Shown one piece after another: positions 33,614 to 44,708 of a stretch of 64,000 bases of DNA. Within the stretch, counting starts at the first letter, position 1, and every line of letters begins with the position of its first letter. The notes under the pieces are model-generated. The model did not search any database. It saw nothing but the letters and a program-made list of their open reading frames with translations, and was not told the origin of the DNA. The stretch is from Spongilla lacustris (taxonomy: Eukaryota > Porifera > Demospongiae > Spongillida > Spongillidae): positions 782,741 to 846,740 of the forward strand of contig OX442424.1 of assembly GCA_949361645.1 (NCBI GenBank). Direction: 5' to 3'. The position numbers were made by a program, and so were the translations under genes.

Positions 33614-34354
33614 CTACCAGAATCTACAAATCTCAAGTGGTAACGGATTTTCTATCACCACGAACAAGCTGAGCGTATTGCATTATTCCAGAGATAATAT
33701 ATATTATCTCTGGAATAATCGACGTACGTTGTCGTTTTGCCCCTACATATAAACATTATAGGTAAGGATTACAATTTCCAACAAGTTCCCATACATTGCA
33801 GAGTGTGTGGGCAGAGGCTAACGAAGTACAGGTAAAAGAAAAGAACCAGCTCTGAGTGCATAGCATTCTCAGCTGAGCTGAAAATAGCTTTTGACATTGA
33901 CACATCTGGGGATGATGTCACTCTGAGATGTTCTGCATGCAATGTAAGTGGGTATGGAGAGAACCTATCACAAAGTGAGTGCATCACAAATGTGCAGTGA
34001 TGCTATTTGAGTGGCAAAACAAGTAAACATATGACATCATGGTGTATGTATGTGAGTGGACACAGCAGGAGGTAAACACTTGGTAGAGGTCATCACGCAG
34101 GCATCACACCTAATTCACTAATACCTCCTCTTGAGAAGATTGCCCCTCCTCCAGTTCTCCATAGTGAGCCTAGCCCACCTTTAGCAAGCGCTAACAACCT
34201 GTCAATGCCAGTCTGGTCAATGCTAAAGGAGCTGAAGTGTGCATTGTGCTCCAACATCCTCTCATAGCCACTGGACTGAACTGCAGTGTGGTGTACTGGT
34301 GTGCTCCAAATGCCTCTGGGAGTGGATAGCAGCATATGGTGCTAAGATTAAACA
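33614..34354. other. spacer with a short perfect palindrome
   Basis: A perfect palindrome around ccagagataatatata / tatatattatctctgg lies at 33685-33720; a sister sequence is at 59460-59485. An open minus-strand frame at 34335-34093 has no recognisable domain. Otherwise nothing. Confidence 0.5.
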
Positions 34355-34358
34355 TTAA

Positions 34359-34752
34359 CTCTTTGGGTGCCAGATGTGTATAATAATGATATAATTATGT
34401 ACATGGTATACCTTGCACAAACTGTCAATTGCTGATAACTGCTTGCGTTAGTATCAATAGTCTCCCACATCAAAAATGTGCACACGTAGCATATGACCTG
34501 TGGGATGCACTGGCAACAGTTTGTGTAGTGTTGCTGAAATTTGAAGAGTTTTACTACTTCCTATAATTAGTTTATGCATGTACCGTATTCCTCCTCTTAC
34601 GTAACTCATTGCACCTTCAAGAACAGAATGGAGTTATTATTGTACCTCCATTTACATGTATGTCCTGATACCATGGACATTGCATGCATGGTATATATAT
34701 ACATGGTAGTGATATATATTATATATATAAATATGCATTTGGCACCAAAGGG
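34359..34752. mobile_element. possible piggyBac-like MITE
   Basis: The left end ctctttgggtgcca is preceded by TTAA (34355-34358). The right end tggcaccaaaggg is followed by CTAA (34753-34756), one change from TTAA. No ORF. A TTAA target with C-rich ends fits piggyBac-type elements, but the TIR is short. Confidence 0.45.
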
Positions 34753-34869
34753 CTAAGCTTATTAAAGTTATCATCTAATTGACACATGACAAAACAATCT
34801 GATTGGTCACAACCCAAGTTAGTTACATGTAGAAATATAAACACTACTTCTAGGTATGTGTTGTTCGTC

Positions 34870-36155
34870 CCCAGTCCTTCATACGTCGATCGGTTATATA
34901 AGACGGCAAAATCGCCTGGTCGCAGGGCTAAGGGTATATTAATCGGAAGTATAGGACCTTTTAAAAAGGCGGCTTGGTGCAAGGATTATTAACATTACAT
35001 GGATTGGAAACCCGCATTGAACGCACGTATAATTTTTTTTCACCATCCTCGTTTCGCCTCGTACCCCGACCAAGAGGCAAAACTAAGCCTTCTTTAGCCT
35101 TTAAAGAGGTTTGTATTTGCTGTACTAAGCTTTTGTGTGTTTTTTTATGTACAGATATGTAACAAAAGTGTCCTTTGTACAGTTTTTACCTGGTTTGCTC
35201 CGATTGAAATCATTATTTGGCACTTGGCGCCTCTGTACTGTGTGCTGGCTAGTTTCCGTACCGCCGGGATGGGCCAATTTTTATCGCTACAACGTTACCA
35301 TGTAGTCCTTGGAAGTTTATAGGCCGAGTTCGTCTCTCAGGTCTTAGAGGCATTGCGTTTTGGAGATAATAACCATTTTGTCGCGAAAAAGAGCTAGTTT
35401 TGTGGGCTGGCTTGTCGGGTCCAGCAAGGGATCAGTGGTGCTGTAAATAAGCGATTCGTGACATTCTACACAGTCGTTTATAAGCCGAGATTATAAATTT
35501 GTAGGGCAGTAGCCCTTTTTAACTGGCACCGGCTTTATATAACACTTAATAACTATAGATCGAATGCCTAAAGTGAAAAAGAGTACGAAGAAATTCAGAC
35601 AAAGCTCTGGCGTTAGTGTATGGCGTACACTCCCGTGCGCCTCTGCCTCCACCGTTGGTCTCATCTAGCTCTGAAGCAGCCGTGGTATCATGAATAATTC
35701 ATGCAAACGAGGATAGCGACACAAATTTTTGCGGGTTTCCAATCCATGTAATGTTAACAATCCTTGCTTGGTCACTGATGCTGACGTCATCTTTTCTTTG
35801 CAGGATTGGGACTGGATATTCGAGACGTTAGCCCGGCAGCGGGATTCATAAGACCCACATCAAAATTAAGGTAAAGTATTGCTGTAAAGATGTATACTGC
35901 ATTCTGTTCTACGGTACCGGCTGGGAGTAGGGGCGTAGGCTTTAATCCATACCAGAGGGGCGTAGTGAACCCTGTGTTAAATCTTGGTTTGTCAGTCGGT
36001 TAGTTTGACCGGCCGGCTTTACAGTGCGGCGCCGCTCTCAGCGCACGATTGACGGCGCAATTAACAGACTCACACATGTGCTGTGAGCATGTCCATCTGA
36101 GAGTGGAACATTTATTACATGCAATACTGGTGGGACAGTGTGCCTGTAGCCGGGG
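34870..36155 (-). pseudogene. broken copy of the 580-aa gene, part 2 (rest of exon 1 and 5' flank)
   Basis: Three blocks align in order with the parent gene: 34872-34960 with 24745-24830 (shared gtcgcaggg...taatcgga), 35765-35935 with 24855-25020 (gatgctgacgtcat, cagcgggattcat), and 35945-36150 with 25080-25360 (gcgccgctctc, gcgcacgatt, gcaatactggtgggacagtg). The parent's ATG is kept as a cat triplet near 36091, but surrounding indels destroy the frame. Insertions separate the blocks. Confidence 0.75.
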
Positions 36156-36920
36156 GAGGGGGGGGGGGGGGGGGGTTCGAACGAGAGGCTCGTGTAAGGT
36201 CCGCTTAAAGGAGTCCGATCTCGGCTCCCCGACTTCGTCCGGTACTGGTAGTATCTGTGGCAGCTCATAGGCTAGGCGTAGGCCCGGCCCCCCCCCATCC
36301 CCCTTCCAATGCTATAATAGAAGGGGCCCTACATTATATAGTTCCCACAATATTTGGCGCTACGCTTGCGGAGAGAAAAAAAAATTATTCAGGTTACAAT
36401 GTCGTTTTTAACGATCCGCATTACCGACAGACGCGAGTGTCTCCAGCTCCAGAGTCCAGACCCTCCAAATGCCAAACACAAAGGGGGACCCCCCCCCCCC
36501 CCCACACACACACACACAATCTTATGCAGCTTTCTACGCCTATGCTAATTAGCCGAAGCCTTAGACATGTACATGCAGAAAGATTGGAAACCGATCAATG
36601 AATTTAATGCCTTACGTTATTCACTGAAAGACTCATGAAAGCCTTGATAGGAAAGAGCCGTCTTTCCATGCAGCCCTGCTCTCCTCCATACAGTCATTAT
36701 GATATGGACGTTGACTTATAGACCCATTTGCATCCAAGCTCGATCCTTCATCCGCCCTTGAATTCTTTTTATGTATATAAGGTTTCATGAGATGTACATG
36801 TTTATGATATGTATAATGTAATAAATATTGGCAAAACTGATTAATAGTTGGCCCCTGCATGCTCATGTGCTGGCAGTATGTGTGTTGTACAGTGTACTTC
36901 GTGTACCGAATGTGAAGTAG
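36156..36920. other. spacer with homopolymer runs
   Basis: Poly-G at about 36153-36172 and poly-C at about 36489-36503. Several short open frames, none recognisable. Confidence 0.4.
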
Positions 36921-37186
36921 TGCAGGTGGTGTGCAGTGAGCATATTCAAGACGCCAAAATGTACTTTACCGTAGAGAAATGGTGTATTAGTATGCAAGGG
37001 CGTAGACAAGTGGGGGGGGCTAAGTTAGTAACTATTATTAAAAACTCATTAATTTAACCATTTTGTGATGTCGTTGCTCTCCTGGCTTGCTACACATAAA
37101 CCAAAGAGCTGTACACTTCCAACTCAATCAGCTCATGACGATAACCTTGAGGGTAGAGGCAGTCATCTTCAAATCGACAATCCTGT

Positions 37187-38087
37187 CAGGCCCGTAGGCT
37201 GGTCGGGAGACGGGGGGGTTCGGGAAAGCAATAAGGTGGAACTGATTAAGAGCTGGGGTGGGAGCAGGAGGGGGCGTAGCCCCCTCTCGCCCAGCTAGGG
37301 GGTATGGGGGAGCGCTGTAAGCTCCCCCATCGGGATCTGGGGCGGAGCCCCAGCCGCTTTGCAACTTTTGCAATTTTTCAGCCACAAAACATAGCATAAT
37401 TGCATAGAAACATGGATAGCCCAGTTTGTGTTCGCGTTCAATAATGAAGTACATGTAGGTCTGGCTTGCGAGTTGCGAGTCTAAAGGCTGGCATACACGG
37501 GGCAACTTCCGGGCGATTTGTCGTATGCAACTCAAATGACTACATGTAACAGTATGCAAGTTGGGCGCTTTGCAACTTTTGCAATTTTTCAGCCACAAAA
37601 CATAGTTGGGCGTAGCCCGACCTTCGCGTATTGGCGGATACGCCCAACTAGCTTACTGTTACATGTAGTCATTTGAGTTGCATACGACAAATCGCCCGGA
37701 AGTTGCCCCGTGTATGCCAGCCTTTAGACTCGCAACTCGCAAGCCAGACCTACATGTACTTCATTATTGAACGTGAGCACAAACTGGGCTAACAGTATGC
37801 ATGGGTAAAAGTTCCGCAATTCTTGATCGTATGCGGAAGTACTTCTACCCATAGTTGCATGGGAACCCGTAATTTAATTCACGGACCCTCCCCCTGTTCC
37901 GCCGCTGCTATTTGTTGTGGGCAGGACGTGGGCGCCCCATTTAGAATGGATGTCCCGCGGTTGCTAAGCCTACATGTATTGTTATCTCATTCTCGCGGGC
38001 TATAGCTATGCACGTATAGAAGTATATGAATAAATTATTTTGATGGCAAGCGGAACTAGTTCTGACCCCCCCCAGCCTACGGGCCTG
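37187..38087. mobile_element. 0.9-kb element nested in the hAT remnant
   Basis: Perfect 16-bp inverted ends caggcccgtaggctgg / ccagcctacgggcctg. Inside is a palindrome of about 370 bp (37420-37790), itself split by another tagttgggcgtagcccgacc hairpin at 37604-37650. The 35-bp block ctttgcaacttttgcaattt... occurs twice (37357 and 37568). CAGGCCCGTAG ends are typical of hAT-like elements (knowledge); no transposase is inside. Confidence 0.7.
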
Positions 38088-38319
38088 CCTGTTCCGTTGC
38101 TCGATAAAGCACAGTCAATTAATCAAGCGGAACCATTTATGATTTATGCATGGCTCAGATTTTGGTAGTGCTGATAGACTTTATACAACACTGTTACTCA
38201 TTTTGATATCTATACTAGTTCTGGCATTGAGACTCAGAAACTTAACTTTCAGTCAGTTACATGTATTACATACATGAAGACATTGACCAGCTCAACAAAA
38301 GGAATACTTTTCAGAAGTG

Positions 38320-38509
38320 ACTAAGATTCCCAAACTTATCAGTTCTACTTATGCCTGCGACTAACGCGACTTCTGAGAGAAGTTTCAGTGCTCTAAGAAG
38401 GTTAAAAACATGGCTTCGCACTACGACGAGCCAGCAAAGAATTAACTGGTGCATGATACTACACGTGCACCAGGATCGGCCGGAACAGATAAAAACTGTC
38501 AATCACTGA
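38320..38509 (+). pseudogene. hAT transposase fragment, dimerisation domain
   Basis: The frame from 38351 reads MPATNATSERSFSALRRLK, then RINWCMILHVHQDR, and stops at 38507. This is the C-terminal hAT dimerisation signature (ATNA.SERSFSALRR.K..LR..MSQ.R), as in ZMYM/TTF-type and Ac-like transposases. Only the tail survives, so it is inactive. Confidence 0.8.
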
Positions 38510-39196
38510 AATAGCAGATGAATTTCTCACAAGAAACCAAAGTAGAATTGATATCTTTGGTTTATTTAAGTAATAAGTATACAACTGATGGACCCGGCTA
38601 GAAGTGGAAATTTAAGCCTCTATCTTGTTTTATTGCCTGTCCTTCCTTGCAGGTGTTTCATTGAACTGAGTCCATGCTAGTTAGTATAAGTATAATCGAG
38701 AATGAGATTGTCATATATTTACTCATTTCAGGATTTTTTTTGTTTCAGAGCAAAATAAATAAATACACCTGTTGCATTATACTTTATTTTTGATTAGTTA
38801 TTCTATATACGTGATGTAATGCGCTTGCGACATTGTAACAACGTATCCAAACAATTACACGCAATTGTCAGTGTAATATGCGCGTGTGGTGTCACATACA
38901 ACTCTATTGAATAGAGCGCGCTTTACAATTGATTATTAACGACTTCAGAAATTTTAATAACTCAACTGCATAAATCTGGGGGGGCTAAAGCCCCCCCCCC
39001 CCCCCCCCCCCCCCCATGCACCCTCGTCTACGCCCTTGGACTATGAAGTGCCGAAAATAGGAAGTTGATAGCTTTAACCGTTCGGAAGTTATCGCAATTC
39101 AAACGTAATGCCATTTTTATAACATTTTTTGCGCTAGGTCCCCTTTTCTCGGAAACTTTCCCCTATAATTATATGGGACAGTTTCCGCGAAAATGT

Positions 39197-39938
39197 CCTA
39201 TAAATAATCGTGTTATAACTTTTGAATCGCTATATCTTCCGAACGGTAAAGGCCATCGAGTTCCTATTTTCAACACTTCATACTACACCATTGCTCTATG
39301 GTAAAATTCATTTTGGTGTCTTGCACTTGCTCCGTGCCAGCATTGCAACGTTCGATACCCCACCATGTTCAAACCCAACATAACTTTCTGTAGGAGTAAT
39401 CAAATCGCTTCAAATTCGGTTTATAGGTAGACTGAGAGGTCCTATACCTATCGATTTGTTCTGCTTGCTAATTTTTATATCATCCGTTACGGAGATACAG
39501 TTGAACAAACTAAGTGCACTTATTCCCGCTCGATTTGCGCCAATGATTCAGTTGGGCAAATCGCGTCCGCTCAATGTATGGGGGGCGGTGATTATATCAT
39601 TGGCGCGAATCAAGCGGGAAAGAGTGCACGTAGTTTGTTCAACTGTATTTCTGTAACGGATGACATAAAAATTAATGAACAGAATAAATCAATAGGTATA
39701 GGACCTCTCTACCTACAGACCGAATTTGAAGCGATTTGATTACTCCTATACAGAAAGTTAAGTTGGGTTTGAACATGGTGGGGTATCGAACGTTGCAATG
39801 CTGGCACGGAGCAAGTGCAAGACACCAAAATGTATTTTACCACAGAGCAATGGTGTAGCATGAAGTGCTGAAAATAGGAAGTCGATAGCCTTTACCGTTC
39901 GGAAGATATAGCGATTCAAACGTTATAACACGATTATT
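39197..39938. mobile_element. 740-bp palindromic element, family P1
   Basis: Near-complete inverted repeat centred at about 39567. Landmarks such as acagttgaacaaact, cgaacggtaaaggccatcga and gttcgataccccaccatgtt each occur in inverse in the other arm. A second copy lies at 59.7-60.5 kb, and arm fragments flank the hAT element (36925-36994 and 39047-39160). No transposase. Confidence 0.8.
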
Positions 39939-39940
39939 TT

Positions 39941-40245
39941 ACAAGATATAAAAATTTAATTAAAATAAAATTGGTGATGTAGGATTTGTATAGATAGCAA
40001 TTGAGTAAAAAGTAAGGAAACAAGGAATTACGGATATTATGCATTCATTAAATTATAAATATTACAGACCTACATTATTTAGCAAATCTACCTGCCTGAA
40101 GGTCTGCTAAATGTAGGTATGTAATATTTATAATTTAATGAATGCATAATATCCGTAATTCCTTGTTTCCTTACTTTTTACTCAATTGCTATCTATACAA
40201 ATTCTACATCACCAATTTTATTTTAATTAAATTTTTATATCTTGT
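39941..40245. mobile_element. 305-bp near-perfect palindrome, family P2
   Basis: It starts acaagatataaaaatttaat and ends with the inverse attaaatttttatatcttgt; arms of about 140 bp are almost identical. A diverged sibling begins at 43345 (acaagatataaaaacattct) and another at 22815. It abuts the P1 element. Confidence 0.85.
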
Positions 40246-40652
40246 TTCACTCCTTTTTTTCCCCCGGCGGGTTCCGACATGTACTTATACATTGCATGCA
40301 TGAGCACAAACGTAGAAGGAAGGGGAATCTTGGAATACAACCCTTTGCATCACATACATCACAGCAGTATGTACAATAGGACAGTTTGTTCTGCTCACTT
40401 GCTATCATCATTAAATCACATCACAATCAAACAATTTCCTTTAAACAGTTAATGTCTCTGAATTGGCATGTGACTGGAAGATGAGGGGATCCCTAAAGAA
40501 AGTAGTAGTGTAGGAAAGGAGGAATTAGTAGTGAAGTCACAAAATATAATGTGAGCTCAAACCATAATTGCCCTTCCCATGGCTCCAACCAAAACATCCT
40601 AAACTGACATACATGTAGCCCCAACCCGAATCTCCATCACAACTATCCTCAC

Positions 40653-40747
40653 AGGATTCAAAGCCCTCACCTCTTGACTGAAGGTACTCATACGTTCTTC
40701 AAAGCCAGTAGTGAAGGCATCAGGAATAATCGCCATAAATGTCTGTC
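40653..40747 (-). CDS. orphan exon resembling malate/L-lactate dehydrogenase (Ldh_2 superfamily)
   Basis: A 95-nt exon with acceptor AAG before 40747 and donor CCT|GTGAGG at 40653 encodes GQTFMAIIPDAF, then FEERMSTFSQEVRALNP. The pattern GQ.F.AI.P.AF....F..RM....EVRALPP is the segment near the C-terminus of NAD(P)-dependent Ldh_2 oxidoreductases (bacterial YiaK/AllD type). The expected preceding exon (KGYGLA...) and the following one were not found within several kb on either side, so it is a relic or part of a widely spread gene. Identification rests on about 30 residues. Confidence 0.4.
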
Positions 40748-40979
40748 CTTGATGTGAGTACATGTATATGATCAGAGCAATTCGCCATTCACACAAAAGA
40801 TGCTTACCAGATTGCCTGCCTTTTATTTTGAATACTGATCCTCTTCGTACAATAAACAAGCACGTGCTTTTGCTTTGCTAAAATTTGAAGTAGTTGGGCT
40901 GGCCCGACTAAACTTAAAGGTCGTTCTTTTAATAGGGCTACTAGCTCTCACTTTCAGACGTGTTCCGCTCGTCTTTTAG

Positions 40980-42105
40980 AAGGGAATGGAGAAAGGAGGG
41001 AAGGGGGAGGGGAAGAGAGAGGAGGGAAGGGGGTGAAGAGAGGAGAGAAGGGGATAAGGAGAGAGGAGGGAAGGGGATAAGGAGAGAGGAGGGAAGGGGA
41101 TAAGGAGAGAGGAGGGAAGGGGGAGAGGAGAGAGGAGAGAGGAAGGGGGAGAGAAGAGAGGAGGGAAGGGGGAGAGGAGGAGGGAAGGGGAGAGGAAGGA
41201 AGGGGGAAAGGAGAGAGGAGGGAACTGGGAGAGGAGGGAAGGGGGAGAGGAGGAGGAAGGGGAGAGGAGGGAAGGGGGAGAGGAGAGAGGAGGGAAGGGG
41301 GAGAGGAGAGAGGAGGGAAGGGGGAGAGGAGAGAGGAGGGAAGGGGGAGAGGAGAGAGGGGGGAGTGGAGAGAAGAGGGAAGGGGAGAGGAGAGAAGAGA
41401 GAAGAAGGGGGTGAGGAGAGAGGAGGGAAGGGGGAGAGGAGAGAGGAGGGAAGGGGGAGAGGAGAGAGGAGGGAAGGGGGAGAGGAGAGAGGAGGGAAGG
41501 GGGAGAGGAGAGAGGAGGGAAGGGGGAGAGGAGAGAGGAGGGAAGGGGGAGAGGAGAGAGGAGGGAAGGGGGAGAGGAGAGAGGAGGGAAGGGGGAGAGG
41601 AGAGAGGAGGGAAGGGGGAGAGGAGAGAGGAGGGAAGGGGGAGAGGAGAGAGGAGGGAAGGGGGAGAGGAGAGAGGAGGGAAGGGGGAGAGGAGAGAGGA
41701 GGGAAGGGGGAGAGGAGAGAGGAGGGAAGGGGGAGAGGAGAGAGGAGGGAAGGGGGAGAGGAGAGAGGAGGGAAGGGGGAGAGGAGAGAGGAGGGAAGGG
41801 GGAGAGGAGAGAGGAGGGAAGGGGGAGAGGAGAGAGGAGGGAAGGGGGAGAGGAGAGAGGAGGGAAGGGGGAGAGGAGAGAGGAGGGAAGGGGGAGAGGA
41901 GAGAGGAGGGAAGGGGGAGAGGAGAGAGGAGGGAAGGGGGAGAGGAGAGAGGAGGGAAGGGGGAGAGGAGAGAGGAGGGAAGGGGGTGAGAAGAGAAGGG
42001 GGAGAGGAGAGAAGAGGGAAGGGGGAGATGAGGGGAGGGGAGAAGAGAATGGAGAGGAAGGGTAGGAGAGAAGAGAAGATGAGACAGGAGGGAAGGGGAG
42101 GGGGA
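40980..42105. repeat. 24-bp purine minisatellite, about 1.1 kb
   Basis: About 30 near-identical tandem copies of gggggagaggagagaggagg + gaag (41410-41985), with irregular variants on both sides. Plus strand is almost pure purine. Open frames of 190-390 codons on both strands come from the 24-bp (8-codon) period. Confidence 0.95.
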
Positions 42106-43337
42106 TAGCTAGCACAACACTACACAACTTGGCAACATATCCATGAGACATGGCACACACTTTTCAACACACACAGTCACATACACCCACCTATTCAGAG
42201 TGGTTCACCCCCATCCTGGTGGGACGGTGTTCTGTTTTCCATCACCTTTGCAGCTTGAATGAGCAGCACCTGATTTGCTCTAGTGGGACCACGCAATTGT
42301 GGAGGACATTCCCGTTACCATTGTCGGCATTGAACAAAACTCACTTATAAATGGTCCTACCAACAGGTCATCTTTGACAGCTTGCTTACATGAGGGTGGG
42401 GGGCGCAAATATAGTGTTACTTTCGTTGTATGTTAGGTAGCTCACCTGTATAAGTCACCCATGGCCAATCAATGCCAACTTCTTTGGCCTTAATTGCGAC
42501 GGCCAGTTGCATGCAGTGGTTTTCCACCTTCACGCTATCCGCCTTCTTTCTGCCTTCATGCTAGCCTATCGATCCTTCTTACTTTTGCGATCGGCTTAAC
42601 CCACTTTGTAGCGTTCAATTGTTCTTTTTTTTTTCACGTGAACGGTCTTTCGGAGCTTCATCGCGCGACTCGTCAGCACAACCACACGTACAACTGTCAG
42701 TGTCATAATTTAACTGGCAATATTCTTGCACTATTCTTTTCTCTTGGCGATCGACGTGACTGCAGCTGCATACACTCGCCAGAAACACGTGTTCAACCAC
42801 AAGTTTATTCTGGATCTCCACTTTATGGTTTCCAAGGGCCGATAAAATCTGTTGTGGGCTATTGCTAACAAAACTAAGTTGCTAAAGATCGAATTTGTGT
42901 CAAGCATAACTCCCCTTACGAAAATAATAAAACAAATCCGACTCGGCAGTAAGTTTGTAACTTGGTGGTTCTAGTGCTTCCGCATAACGGCTAACATTAC
43001 GCTTCAATCGTGACAAAGATACAGCACAATAAACCTCTTATCCGAGTGAATCTTATCTTATCAGATCCGGAAGAAGAAGAAGAAGAAGAAGAAGGAATCG
43101 TGTTTTCCCATGTTTTCAGGTTCTAGTGTGGGAACGAGTGAGCGTTATCTCTGTTGTCTGAGCTTTCTAAGCGTCGGCAGTTTTACTACATTGTAGATAA
43201 TCGTTGGCTGTATCCAAATACGCTCGCTAAATTCCAACTGATTCTACGGTGCATCGGCAATAATGGAATCTGGTGTTTTGCTAATCGTATTCATGACACT
43301 TCAAATCCTACATAGGACCTACTAACGTAGGTCCCGA
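42106..43337. other. spacer; no supported gene
   Basis: Contains a (GAA)n run at 43072-43095 and an open frame at 42494-42868 (plus) with no recognisable domain. I found no extension of the dehydrogenase exon here. Confidence 0.4.
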
Positions 43338-43344
43338 TAATGTT

Positions 43345-43546
43345 ACAAGATATAAAAACATTCTCTCTGAGAAAGTTAGTGGTATATAGGATTTGAAAGC
43401 AATGGTGGTGTAAAAAGAAAGGGAACAAGGGATTCAGTGGAGATACAATGATTATTCCTATATTTAGCAACATATTTGTAATGACGTTCTATACAGTGCT
43501 AAATATAGGAATAATCATTGTATCTCCACTGAATCCCTTGTAGTCG
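43345..43546. mobile_element. palindromic element, family P2, shortened right arm
   Basis: Left end acaagatataaaaacattct matches the P2 element. Inner arms acaagggattcagtggagat and its inverse pair across a loop near 43475. Confidence 0.7.
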
Positions 43547-43665
43547 TTTTCAAGAGGTCCATAATAAATGGAGAAACTGTTCAAAGTGTACAGCCTGAGT
43601 TGACAGAATTTTGTGACAAGTACAAGTTGAATACATTCCTATGCCTCAGGAATTGTTAAGTTTTG

Positions 43666-43833
43666 CGGAAGTTCAAGAAGTTTACACGGCTGAGATCAAC
43701 AATGCTGCAGGAAAGACTTGAAGGTTTGCTGCTAATGTCAGTCGAACGCCAAATTCTATCTACTGTTTCATCCAGTTTAGTAGTAGAGCAGTTTTCTCAT
43801 AGCACACATGAACATAGGAATGCATTGCTTTAA
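43666..43833 (+). pseudogene. second hAT transposase fragment
   Basis: The frame 43666-43833 encodes RKFKKFTRLRSTMLQERLEG, followed by LLMSVERQIL, and stops at TAA. This matches the R.K..LR.TM.QERL..L.L...ER pattern of hAT dimerisation domains. The upstream SERSFS part is missing. Confidence 0.55.
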
Positions 43834-44708
43834 CAGACTGTTAATTCGGCTTCAGTCGGAAATGCATGCATGTAAACATGATGTACATTACAAAGACCTG
43901 AAAGGTAATCTCGAGTCATTTGGAGGGGGGTGGGGAGCATCATTTATGGTTCTTGCCCCTGCACATCCTTGCAATTGGGCACATTAGTTGGCTGTTTCTA
44001 GGATGGCCATGTCTACAGAAGGCTTTATTTTTGCCCCGCTGGAGTGTGTAGGAGAAGCTACCACTTATTAAAAAAAAAAAAAACTCCAGACAAGCTTGGA
44101 TTCTGGTCCACTTAAAAAGGGCTCCTAACCTAATATGTCAGACACAGGAAGGGAAACTTCTTGTCAGCAGTGACACAGCATAAAAGTCTGGCAACACGAC
44201 AGATTTGATCTCATTATGCGCTGCATTACTAGGCAACAGTGGTGGTGTATCCACCTGATTTTCTGAGCCATGAAATCAAGGCACCCACAGTTTGGAAGTT
44301 GGTATGATTAGTGAAGGCTTCCTGTGGGCATGTGATGTGTGGTGTATGAGCACATGTGATGTGTGGTGTGTGGGTGTGATGTGTGATAATGTGATGTGTG
44401 GTGTGTGAGCATGTGTTATATTATGCAGCAACTGAGTCGGCAGTTTCATCATTTTCTGCTAATCATAGTCACAATCTGATAAACATTCATCCTTCATAAT
44501 ACTTTGACCAGTTGTATGTCCACATGTATAAACGTTGTTTTATTTTTTTCATGGTTTCTATAATTATAACATATACATAAGATAATATAGCAAGCAAATA
44601 ACACAGGATAGTTCCAAGGGGCTCAATCCTACTAAGGATGGCCGATACCACTGATCTGTAAAAATGTTAAAAATGAAGTTTTTCTCTGTCATTTCAAAGG
44701 TTCATCAA
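43834..44708. other. upstream region of the receptor gene
   Basis: No gene seen. A gtgtgatgtgtggtgtgtga repeat lies at 44330-44415. The receptor promoter should be near 44500-44700, but no element can be named. Confidence 0.4.

Larger units (their letters stand above)
36995..39038. mobile_element. hAT-type DNA transposon remnant (about 2.04 kb)
   Basis: Left end caagggcgtagacaag at 36995; right end is its inverse ctcgtctacgcccttg ending at 39038, both followed inward by G/C-runs and ggctaa/ttagcc. Inside, 38320-38509 (plus) keeps part of a transposase. The flanks belong to one broken copy of the palindrome family at 39197 (atgtactttaccgtag before, gaagtgccgaaaatagg after), so the element inserted into that repeat. 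The 8-bp flanks TTAGTATG and GACTATGA are only loosely alike. Confidence 0.7.

Noticed and set aside
34093..34335. Minus-strand ORF suspected to be an ankyrin repeat
   Set aside because: No ankyrin TPLH/GH..VV.LL pattern could be aligned and no splice partners exist.
40976..42160. 394-residue Ser/Pro/Leu ORF and 247-residue Arg/Gly/Glu ORF
   Set aside because: Both come from the 24-bp purine minisatellite read on opposite strands; no non-repeat sequence supports them.
42200..42320. Minus-strand frames here as further exons of the dehydrogenase
   Set aside because: None of the three frames gives a recognisable Ldh_2 segment, and splice sites do not match in phase.
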